A stretch of 8,125 nt of DNA from Desulfobacteraceae bacterium (GCA_020349865.1 CP070700.1:156473-164597); one strand, 5' to 3'; shown: positions 1 through 6,132, numbered from the stretch's first letter. Notes: a model not told the origin generated them from the sequence alone. Program-made: numbers and translations.

Positions 1-487
1 GTGCTCTCCGCACAAATTCAAACATGAAATTAATAAGAAATTCTGATCGCTGCCGTTGTAAAAGCGAGCGTAGTGTTAACGGTTCCACAACATGTTTCCA
101 GCCACTCGGATCAATGAAGAAAAAGGTGAAATCATCTTTACCACACCACTGAACGATATTATCGCGAAGTGGGAAAAATTCTCCATGCACAGAATTGGCC
201 TTGACTTCGTCTGTACTCTCCATTTGGTGAAATGTCTTAAGTTTGTTATACGCCTTCCTATTCTTTTCAATATATAATGCTCTGAAATGCACATCTTTAC
301 TTCGTTGAAGTAACCCTTCATGACATTCTTTCATGATTTTTAATGAAATAGAGATTGAAGTGTCTCTCAAGTCATCACTGCCTTCCTGCCATGGTCCTGC
401 AAAGCAGTCAACATAGCGTATCCTTTTTTCGCGTTGGCCAATAATCATGAAAAGACGCTTGAGATAGGTTTGCAGCAAGAAAGGGGG
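1..487 (-). pseudogene. tcmP: Three-Cys-motif partner protein TcmP, truncated at 5' end and cut by window edge
   Basis: The minus strand is open from a TGA at 488-490 to the window edge, about 162 codons. Landmarks in order are LLQTYLKRLF, then RIRYVDCFAGPW (a Rossmann methyltransferase-like glycine motif, usually YVDxFAGPG), RALYIEKNRKAYNKL, FFFIDPSGW (family motif FIDPFGW) and RSEFLINFMFEFVRR. This order matches the TcmP family, known from loci that also encode a Gp37/Gp68-like (DUF5131) three-Cys partner and suspected, not proven, to act on nucleic acids. The first in-frame ATG (448) has no ribosome binding site, and family-like residues occur upstream of it, so the natural start is missing. 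Homology stops close to a repeat at 484-508. The 3' end lies outside the window. Identity is fairly secure. Pseudogene status is inferred from the absent N-terminus, and the partner gene is not visible. Confidence 0.75.
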
Positions 488-508
488 TCAAGTCTTTGGT
501 TGACTCAT
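484..508. repeat. Short dispersed repeat, copy A (TCAAGTCT...TTGACTCAT)
   Basis: TCAAGTCT at 488-495 and TTGACTCAT at 500-508 recur at 677-684 and 690-698 in the same order and orientation, with slightly different spacing. This copy sits where the TcmP frame loses its start, so it may mark the edge of an inserted or recombined segment. Confidence 0.5.
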
Positions 509-635
509 GTCTAACAAATTTTTGTCATAGGGGATCAGAGCTTTGAACTTTAAAAATCCGGCACCTGGTCCCTCAATTGATTGCATTCCTTTCTGTATTG
601 AGCCTCTGTTTTTCAACCTGTCATACATGCGAGTA

Positions 636-651
636 GGGACGGGGGCGTCCC
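636..651. repeat. REP-like hairpin (GGGACG-GGGG-CGTCCC)
   Basis: This is a perfect 6-bp inverted repeat around a four-G loop, next to repeat copy B. GC-rich palindromes of this look resemble REP sequences mobilised by RAYT (Y1-type) transposases. No such transposase is in the window, so the class is inferred from appearance only. Confidence 0.4.
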
Positions 652-671
652 TTGGTAAATCAGTTGATGCG

Positions 672-698
672 AGGGTTCAAGTCTCCCTTTTGACTCAT
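672..698. repeat. Short dispersed repeat, copy B (tRNA T-arm-like)
   Basis: This is the second copy of the TCAAGTCT...TTGACTCAT repeat. Here it contains GGGTTCAAGTCT flanked by AGGG and CCCT, which resembles a tRNA T-arm. No anticodon or acceptor arm can be built upstream, so it is not called a tRNA gene. It may be part of a REP-like unit with the hairpin at 636-651. Confidence 0.4.
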
Positions 699-914
699 AT
701 AAGACCTTAATTGAGCCAAAGCCCAATTATGGAGCTGTCAGCGATCAGCGTTAAGCACTCAGCTGACGAATTTGAAACGTGGATATGTATCTCACCTATG
801 TCAGTTTTAAAAACTTCTGGCTGAAAAGTACTACGCTGGCCACTAATGGCTGAATGCTGATTCCTCACATTTGAGAGTGTTCGCTCAATTGAGATAAAAC
901 TTTCCGGATTTTCC

Positions 915-930
915 TCCGCAGCGCTGCGGA
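915..930. repeat. Perfect 16-bp palindrome TCCGCAGCGCTGCGGA
   Basis: This is a fully self-complementary GC-rich palindrome in an AT-rich stretch, with no T-run beside it and no gene nearby. It could be a REP-type core or a protein-binding site. The sequence alone does not decide. Confidence 0.5.
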
Positions 931-1239
931 TTCTCCTGCTTCATCTGAAATAATCTTTAGAAAGTCATACCCCGGTGCGACCCGATTCACTCTATCATGT
1001 TCTTTTGACAGATACGGTCAAAACCAGGCCGTGCTTCAGGTCAGGGGCAAATGAATCATGTTTTTAATCGATAATAATACCATATATATACCCCAGTTCC
1101 TATACTGAAAAATTACCTACGAAATACCTGTTTAAAATAGGTATTCCTGCTGTGAAGGGCTTGCAGCGCGGGTTTGCACCGACCGTTCTCTTCGCTCATG
1201 CGACACGCAGAGAAAAAAATTTTATCAGAATTCCCCTCT

Positions 1240-1264
1240 CAGGAATCCTGTGATATAGTCTGGC
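1240..1264. repeat. 25-bp exact direct repeat, copy 1
   Basis: The 25 bases beginning CAGGAATCCTGTGATATAGT recur exactly, in the same orientation, at 4480-4504. The first part contains a small inverted repeat CAGGA-A-TCCTG. Identity ends sharply at both edges in both copies. The two copies lie 3,240 bp apart and bracket the lipoprotein and response-regulator block. Confidence 0.85.
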
Positions 1265-1865
1265 TGACCGGGAAGTGCGATGGTTTTGGCATTTCAATTA
1301 CTTGGGAGGCTTTCGTAGGGGTCACTGCACAGGTAAAAAGTCAGCGTCAGATTTCTCTCTTCACCCTTATGATTTATTTGGGTTATCCTCATAGTGTAAT
1401 TATCATTCGAGTATTTAGATCATTTAATTCGTATCGAAGACATGAAATATCCATTTAATTCCTCTAATTCATGCCTTGATTGTATTTCCCGAATATGCTA
1501 TGTATCCATGATGGGTATAAAGGCTTCCTGGCAATGAGCCGAATTCCACCTGGCGGACCGTGTGGAAACCGCGAGGTGTAAGCGTTCCTGGAAGTTCCAT
1601 CCGCATAATGGCTTCAAGAAGAACGTTATTATCCAACATACCGTGGAATCTCTTCCTGATGTCTCAGCCCTCGAATTGATCAAATCGCTTGGATAGTTTC
1701 TCATAAAACTGAAACGGCTGGAAATTCCAGACAAGTATTTCAGGGCACATAGGTGAAATTTTTTGCACATATTTTGTTGTTTCTTGTCAAAACGATTTTT
1801 GGTTAGCGCTGTTTCATTTGTTTTAACTTATTGAAATTTATATCAGTCGACTCAGACTGCGCGGT

Positions 1866-1882
1866 TTTGCATACATCTTGCA
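1866..1882 (+). promoter_or_regulatory. Candidate sigma-54 (-24/-12) promoter of the DUF4382 lipoprotein gene
   Basis: TTTGCATACATCTTGCA fits the sigma-54 consensus YTGGCACRNNRYTTGCW at most positions, including the complete -12 element TTGCA. The -24 and -12 dinucleotides are 12 bp apart, as required. The main flaw is TG instead of GG at -24. Transcription would start near 1893. The palindrome AGTCGACT lies just upstream. No sigma-70 promoter of similar quality was seen here. No enhancer-binding activator is encoded in the window. Confidence 0.4.
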
Positions 1883-1931
1883 TTAAAATAATAGTTTATG
1901 TCGAGATAACCAGAACGAGCAAAACTATGAA

Positions 1932-1952
1932 ATGGCCATGAGGGAAAGCCAT
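1932..1952 (+). promoter_or_regulatory. Leader hairpin at an upstream alternative start codon
   Basis: ATGGC at 1932-1936 can pair with GCCAT at 1948-1952. The loop carries GAGGG, an SD-like sequence six bases before an ATG at 1951 that is in frame with the lipoprotein gene. A second, stronger GGGAGG at 1999-2004 precedes the ATG at 2014. Confidence 0.35.
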
Positions 1953-2013
1953 GATTTGTAAAATCAGACGCCCAGCTTACCTTGATAGATATCTTAATGG
2001 GAGGTCCAGTATT

Positions 2014-3141
2014 ATGAAGGTATTAAAATTGAGTTTTTGGACTATATCTTTTTTATTCATATTGATGCTTGCCGCCTGCAGTGGTGGGGGATCGAGTTCG
2101 GGGGGCGGGACAGGGACATTGGACATGGCTCTTTCAGATGCTACCATAGACGGGTGCCAGGCTGTATATGTCACCATAGCAGAGGTACAGGTTCATAAGG
2201 CTGGAGGAAGCTGGATGGTAGTAGCTTCTCCTGAAAAGACTTACAGCTTATTAGATCTTGTAAATGGTGTCAGGGAAAGGCTGGGATTATCCGAGTTAGA
2301 GGCTGGTAACTATACACAAATGAGGTTGATACTTGGGCATGATCCTGATGATGAACTAAACATGCTTGGTGAAGAACATCCATATGCAAATTACATTATT
2401 GACGAGTCCGATGACTACCATGAGTTAGAAGTTCCAAGTGGTTACCAGACCGGCGTTAAAATGGGTAATGGCTTTTATATTTATGAAAATGAGAGAACCG
2501 AATTGCTGCTGGATTTCGATGTATACAGTTCTATCGTGGAGGCAGGCAATAGTGGAAAATTGCTTCTTAAACCAACAGTCAAGGGCATCAACCTGGACAA
2601 CTATTCCGATATAAGTGGAATAATTTCAGATGACGTCGAAGATTTCCTCGTAGGCGCATTGGTCAGTGCTCAGATATATGATAGTACCCCGGATGAGAAA
2701 GATAGAGTTATTGTCCAGGCATCGACAAGAACAGATGCAGATGGAAATTACAAAATTATCCTACCGCCAGGAACATACAATATTGTGGCGTATAAAGAAG
2801 GGTATGATCCAGAATGTTATCACGGCCTTGAAGCAGACCCCGACACTTCTCATATTCAGGATTTTACACTCAATGACATTGTAACTGGGGTTGTTTCAGG
2901 CAATGTCGAGATTATAGGAGGAAGTTCGACGCAGCATGCCACTCTCAGTTTTAGACAAATCGGCCAGTGTGAAGGTAATGACATAGAGGTGAGATCGCTG
3001 AACGTTGCCAAAGGTGGAGACTATGATGTTACTCTGCCAGTGGGGCTTCATAGTATTGTGGCCTCAGCCGAAGGCCGAACCACTGTAGTATATGAAATTG
3101 AGGTCATAGAGAGCGGAGTGACACAAGACATTACCCTTTGA
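2014..3141 (+). CDS. DUF4382-domain lipoprotein with two C-terminal beta-sandwich domains
   Basis: The product is 375 residues. I chose the ATG at 2014 because GGGAGG lies nine bases upstream and the N-terminus is then a classic lipoprotein signal peptide: MKVLKLSFW, a hydrophobic core, and lipobox LAAC with lipidated Cys22. Serine at +2 favours the outer membrane. An in-frame ATG at 1951 with its own GAGGG would add 21 residues. A Gly/Ser linker (23-34) leads to a DUF4382 domain (about 34-190), starting GTLDMALSDA and ending LLDFDVYSS...LLKPTVKGI. Residues 200-275 look like a carboxypeptidase-regulatory-type beta-sandwich (TDADGNYKIILPPGTY), and 290-375 like a second, more divergent one (GGDYDVTLPVGLHSIVA). 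DUF4382 has no established function; a structural or binding role at the cell surface is inferred. A response-regulator remnant begins right at its stop. It may be expressed from a sigma-54-like promoter. Confidence 0.88.
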   Translation: MKVLKLSFWTISFLFILMLAACSGGGSSSGGGTGTLDMALSDATIDGCQAVYVTIAEVQVHKAGGSWMVVASPEKTYSLLDLVNGVRERLGLSELEAGNYTQMRLILGHDPDDELNMLGEEHPYANYIIDESDDYHELEVPSGYQTGVKMGNGFYIYENERTELLLDFDVYSSIVEAGNSGKLLLKPTVKGINLDNYSDISGIISDDVEDFLVGALVSAQIYDSTPDEKDRVIVQASTRTDADGNYKIILPPGTYNIVAYKEGYDPECYHGLEADPDTSHIQDFTLNDIVTGVVSGNVEIIGGSSTQHATLSFRQIGQCEGNDIEVRSLNVAKGGDYDVTLPVGLHSIVASAEGRTTVVYEIEVIESGVTQDITL

Positions 3142-3353
3142 ACACCAGAATTGATATCCGTGTGCCCAGGATGGACGGTAATGCCGTCGCAAGACATATC
3201 AGAAATTCCGATAGGCCTGACATGCCAATAATCGCTGTTTCAGGCTTCGTCGATGAAGTCGAAGGTGGAATGTTCAATTTATTGATAAGGAAACCTTTTG
3301 AAATCCAAGCCCTGGCAGATGTGATCGAAAAGATTAAACGAAATCACTCCTAA
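3138..3353 (+). pseudogene. C-terminal half of a response-regulator receiver domain (remnant)
   Basis: The frame reads DIRVPRMDGNAVARHIR, then MPIIAVSGF, then LIRKPFEIQALADVIEKI, ending at TAA 3351-3353. It matches the second half of a CheY-like receiver: the phosphoacceptor Asp in DIRxP, the beta-4 Ser/Thr position (AVSG) and the conserved Lys of KPF. The first half, with the acidic Mg-binding pair and beta-1 to alpha-2, is absent, so it cannot make a normal receiver fold. The only possible start is a TTG at 3138 overlapping the lipoprotein's TGA (TTGA), with no recognisable ribosome binding site of its own. Zero spacing suggests a deletion that joined the fragment to the lipoprotein gene's end. 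Coupled translation of a 71-residue peptide is possible but unlikely. It is not a copy of the intact regulator at 3841-4329, which differs in sequence. Confidence 0.7.
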
Positions 3354-3363
3354 CAGCGTTTTC

Positions 3364-3507
3364 CTACCAGATATCTTCTTTCAACCATGTGATAGCTGCT
3401 TCGTATGCCTCCACATATCCTGCTTTTTCAGAAAGATTTCGATTCAGACTTGGCCTCAATACCTCTGGAGGGCGCCGTTGACAATTTTGGCAGAATAAGG
3501 CATAATT
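3364..3507 (-). pseudogene. Possible C-terminal remnant of an unrecognised protein
   Basis: The minus strand is open for about 47 codons, ending at a TAG (3364-3366). It reads FCQNCQRRPPEVL, then RPSLNRNLSEKAGYV, then EAYEAAITWLKEDIW. Composition is protein-like (an amphipathic helix near the end, a Cys-x-x-Cys pair), but no ATG or ribosome binding site precedes it and an in-frame TAA lies just upstream. I do not recognise the family. It most likely represents the tail of a decayed gene convergent with the receiver remnant. A chance frame is the alternative. Confidence 0.3.
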
Positions 3508-3840
3508 AATTTAAGTTTCGTTGAAATAAGATGATTTGATAATGTTAAAAATCAAGGCCTGCTTGGCTTGAAAATCGCCTTTTAGTGATATCTGTAATTT
3601 CTGAGAATCTGCGCTACTAAGGCACGTTATCTGGATTTGGTAGGCCATTGTCAATGCACTATAACACCAGACGCCGGGAAACAGTCTTTTGCTGGAATAT
3701 ATCCCTATGCAGCGTTTTCCATGGCCTCTTTCTCTCCGGGCTTGATTCTTGGACCACAGAAAACAGTGAAGCCCGAATGTCTCCATGATAGAAGCATTTA
3801 TTACCTCTATGGAGGTTCATGAAAAATTTCAAAGACATCA
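3508..3840. other. Stretch without a supported gene
   Basis: Between the remnant and the response regulator I see no gene with a ribosome binding site. A minus-strand frame ends in IKSSYFNET near 3511 and has some protein-like residues, but upstream it becomes implausible. A small ACCTC-TATG-GAGGT hairpin lies at 3803-3816, where a terminator for the minus-strand regulator would be expected. It lacks a T-run on either strand, so it is not called a terminator. Confidence 0.5.
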
Positions 3841-4329
3841 CTAATAATCTCTTGCTTTTGTATACTCCTCTACCTTTTTGCGCCAATCAGTACCGTGAAA
3901 TTTTTTATTGAAATACCTATCCAGCCGAAACAGCAACTTCTCCCACGGGCTTCTCCCTTCATCAATGGCCTCAAATACATCAGCAAGGAAAGCGCCAATT
4001 TGATCTATCTTATCTTTTGGTGCGTAGTAAGCAGCACCCTCTTCAACTGAACGTTTCAGGTTATCACTCGAAAGCGCATGGGCGGTAAGCATGACAGCCG
4101 GAATATTACGGCTATTGGCTATCTTTAAAAGCCCATACCCATCAACCCCCATAATATCCAGCACCGCAATATCATACTGATTCTCCTCCAGTAGTTTCTT
4201 GGCTTCCCCGAATGAGGAAGCTGTATCGAGTCTGCACATATCCAGGAATTCAACGAGTGTATCGAGAACGTCTTGTTCATCATCAACAATGAGGATATAT
4301 TTACCTGCAATGACTTTCTCTGGTTTCAT
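3841..4329 (-). CDS. Single-domain response regulator (CheY-like receiver) with C-terminal extension
   Basis: This is a 162-residue cytoplasmic signalling protein that should be phosphorylated on Asp58 by a histidine kinase encoded elsewhere. Receiver landmarks are complete: YILIVDDE with acidic pair Asp16-Asp17, phosphosite VLD58I followed by VDGYGLL, switch Thr82 in VMLTAHA, and Lys105 in APKDK. The domain spans about residues 10-125. The tail (about 126-162) contains GRSPWEKLLFRLDRYF and is basic and helical, with no DNA-binding or enzymatic output domain, so it may work by protein contacts or as a phosphotransfer intermediate. The start is supported by AAAGGAGGG (4336-4344), with GGAGG seven bases upstream of the ATG. 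A good promoter lies at 4389-4418 and a 16-bp palindrome touches the ribosome binding site. Transcription converges with the lipoprotein gene. Confidence 0.92.
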   Translation of the reverse strand: MKPEKVIAGKYILIVDDEQDVLDTLVEFLDMCRLDTASSFGEAKKLLEENQYDIAVLDIMGVDGYGLLKIANSRNIPAVMLTAHALSSDNLKRSVEEGAAYYAPKDKIDQIGAFLADVFEAIDEGRSPWEKLLFRLDRYFNKKFHGTDWRKKVEEYTKARDY

Positions 4330-4341
4330 TTATTACCCTCC

Positions 4342-4357
4342 TTTAAGGGCCCTTAAA
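4342..4357. promoter_or_regulatory. Perfect palindrome TTTAAGGGCCCTTAAA in response-regulator leader
   Basis: This 16-bp perfect palindrome lies roughly 25-40 bases downstream of the predicted transcription start, and its proximal arm overlaps the 5' edge of the AAAGGAGGG ribosome binding site. It could be an operator for a dimeric regulator or a hairpin that affects ribosome access. The sequence is clear; the role is inferred. Confidence 0.5.
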
Positions 4358-4388
4358 TTATTTGATAAGAGGCCGATTTTCGGGCAGG

Positions 4389-4418
4389 AGTATAGGAGAA
4401 ATTGATCTTGTATGTCAA
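4389..4418 (-). promoter_or_regulatory. Sigma-70-type promoter of the response-regulator gene
   Basis: On the minus strand, a perfect -35 TTGACA (4413-4418) is followed after 18 bp by -10 TATACT (4389-4394), five of six matches. Transcription should start near 4382, giving a leader of about 52 bases before the ATG. This is the best housekeeping-type promoter found in the window. Confidence 0.65.
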
Positions 4419-4479
4419 ACCAAATTCAACCTCATGATGTTGTGGGGGCAACTCACTGGCTGAAATTGAGGGCCGGGGC

Positions 4480-4504
4480 CAGGAATCCTGTGATATAGTC
4501 TGGC
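4480..4504. repeat. 25-bp exact direct repeat, copy 2
   Basis: This is an exact match to 1240-1264 in the same orientation. Here it also sits in a GGCCAG (4477-4482) ... CTGGCC (4500-4505) inverted repeat, which copy 1 has only in part. It lies upstream of the response-regulator promoter. Confidence 0.85.
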
Positions 4505-4934
4505 CTGCACGAATGTTGATTTTGCATTTATTTTGAGTTGATTTTAGTCAATTTTAAAAGTATTCAAGAAGACATACCACTCAATAATAGGTTAATTCGG
4601 GTTAGGGGTGATTTGCCTTTTTGACCGTTTACATCACCAAAACGAAACGCCGATGATGCACAATTCCGCACTTTTTGGCTCTTTTTACGACTCTTTTTAG
4701 TATCTTATAAATAAATTTGTGTTCAAATTGCGCAAAAAATTTTTGTATAGCCGGGAAAGCTTTTACTATAAAGGCCCTCAGAAGAATGAACGGCAATTCA
4801 ACTTTTTATAACCTGTTTCATTCCGGCGTATCCTGCTTAAGAATTAAAAGATTGAGGGATTTGGAGATTGAGTTTCTTATCTGTGAAATTTTGTCTACTT
4901 TATGTGAATAGACGGAGCAAAGCGACTCCTTAAA
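4505..4934. other. AT-rich stretch without a supported gene
   Basis: It contains three CTTTTT tracts starting at 4671, 4681 and 4693, spaced near one helical turn, followed by TATAAA at 4706-4711. These could be a curved-DNA promoter region, but the -35 is weak. A plus-strand frame ending at 4911 has an internal ATG at 4787 with no proper ribosome binding site, and its product resembles no family known to me. Confidence 0.45.
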
Positions 4935-4987
4935 TTTAGGCACTTCAAACTTTAGTTCACTTTAGGCACTTTTCCGGTTTATCCGGA
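4935..4987. repeat. Short direct and inverted repeats upstream of the amidase gene
   Basis: TTTAGGCACTT occurs at 4935-4945 and again at 4961-4971, a 26-bp period, and is followed by TCCGG-TTTAT-CCGGA at 4973-4987. This ends 47 bp before the amidase start. It could be an activator-binding region or part of a dispersed intergenic repeat. A possible -10 (AATAAT, 4999-5004) lies just downstream but lacks a good -35. Confidence 0.4.
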
Positions 4988-5034
4988 TTAGGTTTTCCAA
5001 TAATCAGCCGGCAACATTAATTGGGAGGGTAAAA

Positions 5035-6132
5035 ATGAGAGGTTGTATGGTGAAAGTAACTCGGGCCCTTATGGCGGTTCTTTTATCAGCGCTTATTTTG
5101 GTGGCGTGCGCTCCAGCCCCAATGCCGTCCCCAATTACGAGCGCCTTGCCAACAGATGAAAAACGCTCACGTAGCCTCTCGGATGAAGAAACTGCAACAC
5201 TAACCAGCCTGAAAAGGGTGGACAACTATCCACTTTACACCATGAGCTACTACGGTTCATACAATCGGCGGGTCTCTTCCACTGAGGATGTTAAACCGTG
5301 GGGAAGTGCGAGCATCCCGAACACTCCTTTAATACCTTTGTCACGAACATGGGCCTGTTCGCTTTTCACGGCTTTCGGCGGTACAGGGAATATGCTCTAT
5401 GGCCGCAACTTTGACTGGAAATTTAGTCCGGCCCTTCTTTTGTTTACTGACCCGCCGGATGGGTATGCTTCGGTTTCCATGGTGGATATTGCTTATTTAG
5501 GATATCAAGAGAAAAAGTCGAGAACAATAACGGATCTCCCTATCAACAAGCGTTGTGAACTCCTAGGAGCGCCATTTATACCGTTCGATGGCATGAATGA
5601 GCAGGGTTTGGTCGTTGGCATGGCAGCTGTGCCGCCAGGGAACATGCGCCCTGATCCGGAAAAAGAAACAATGAGCTCGGTGAAGGTGATTCGCAAGATC
5701 CTTGATCACGCCAGCAATGTGGACGAGGCGGTTGCCATCTTACAAAACTACAACATCAATATGGGGGACGTCCCTATCCATTATCTGATTGCTGCCCCGT
5801 CGGGACGCTCTGTTCTGGTGGAGTTTTATCGGGGGAAAATGGTAGTCATCCCTAATGAAAAGCAGTGGCATCTTGCAACCAATTTCTTGCTCGCCTCGGT
5901 CGGCCAATCTGCACATCGGAAATGCAGGCGATATGACACGATCAATCAGAGACTGACTGAGACTGAGGGTTACCTTACCGCGCAGAAGGCCATGGATCTG
6001 TTAGCTGATGTATCCGTACGGCGTACACAGTGGTCGATTGTTTATGGAATGAGCACTGGTGATATAACCGTGGCTATGGGTCGAAACTATGAGAAGTTGC
6101 ACACATTTCACCTGAGCAGCGCAGGCGATTAG
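5035..6132 (+). CDS. Lipid-anchored linear amide C-N hydrolase (choloylglycine hydrolase / peptidase C45-like Ntn family)
   Basis: The product is 365 residues. GGGAGGG five bases upstream supports the ATG at 5035. The N-terminus is a lipoprotein signal: positive residues, hydrophobic 11-24, lipobox LVAC with Cys25 and Ala at +2. Residues 50-107 are a pro-region (SLSDEETATLTSLKRVDNYP). The Ntn-hydrolase core starts at Cys108 in TWACSLFTAFGG, followed by LYGRNFDW (121-128) and FDGMNEQGLVVGMAAV (184-199). Later landmarks are HYLIAAPSGRSVLVEF, HLATNF (279-284) and the closing TQWSIVYGMSTGDITVAM. In this superfamily an N-terminal Cys attacks a linear amide after autocatalytic removal of preceding residues; substrates include bile-salt, penicillin V and acyl-homoserine-lactone amides. 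Which applies here cannot be told. Gene length looks complete. It stands alone, with long gaps on both sides and no visible terminator. Confidence 0.88.
   Translation: MRGCMVKVTRALMAVLLSALILVACAPAPMPSPITSALPTDEKRSRSLSDEETATLTSLKRVDNYPLYTMSYYGSYNRRVSSTEDVKPWGSASIPNTPLIPLSRTWACSLFTAFGGTGNMLYGRNFDWKFSPALLLFTDPPDGYASVSMVDIAYLGYQEKKSRTITDLPINKRCELLGAPFIPFDGMNEQGLVVGMAAVPPGNMRPDPEKETMSSVKVIRKILDHASNVDEAVAILQNYNINMGDVPIHYLIAAPSGRSVLVEFYRGKMVVIPNEKQWHLATNFLLASVGQSAHRKCRRYDTINQRLTETEGYLTAQKAMDLLADVSVRRTQWSIVYGMSTGDITVAMGRNYEKLHTFHLSSAGD

Larger units (their letters stand above)
509..1865. other. Long stretch without a convincing gene
   Basis: No frame here has both protein-like composition and a ribosome binding site. 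It holds the repeats at 636-698 and a GTCAGC...GCTGAC inverted repeat at 737-767 that includes a tandem GTCAGCG/ATCAGCG. It also has a 16-bp palindrome at 915-930, an AATACCT...AGGTATT hairpin at 1123-1145 and one copy of a 25-bp repeat at 1240-1264. Around 1500-1770 both strands carry moderately long open frames of ambiguous character, perhaps a decayed gene. The pattern is of eroded intergenic DNA built from small repeats. Confidence 0.6.

Noticed and set aside
76..321. 81-codon minus-strand frame starting with ATG
   Set aside because: It is a shadow frame; the TcmP-like motifs lie in a different minus-strand frame over the same bases.
671..698. tRNA gene suggested by GGGTTCAAGTCT
   Set aside because: Only a T-arm-like piece is present; no acceptor, D or anticodon arm can be found upstream.
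1174..1458. 94-codon plus-strand frame
   Set aside because: No ribosome binding site, implausible composition, and it runs through the 25-bp repeat that is also found in non-coding DNA.
1498..1770. Open frames on both strands, including a plus-strand segment reading VIIQHTVESLPDVSALELI
   Set aside because: Strands give competing, equally weak readings, each with stops or no start. A decayed gene is possible, but neither strand can be chosen.
3637..3886. Overlapping plus and minus frames between the remnant and the response regulator
   Set aside because: None has a ribosome binding site or motif, and one overlaps the intact regulator gene.
3811..3912. GGAGG followed by an ATG at 3819 on the plus strand (MKNFKDITNN...)
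   Set aside because: Only three bases separate GGAGG from the ATG, and most of the frame lies antisense to the regulator's end.
4717..4911. 64-codon plus-strand frame beginning at a TTG
   Set aside because: No ribosome binding site for the TTG or the internal ATG, and no recognisable family.
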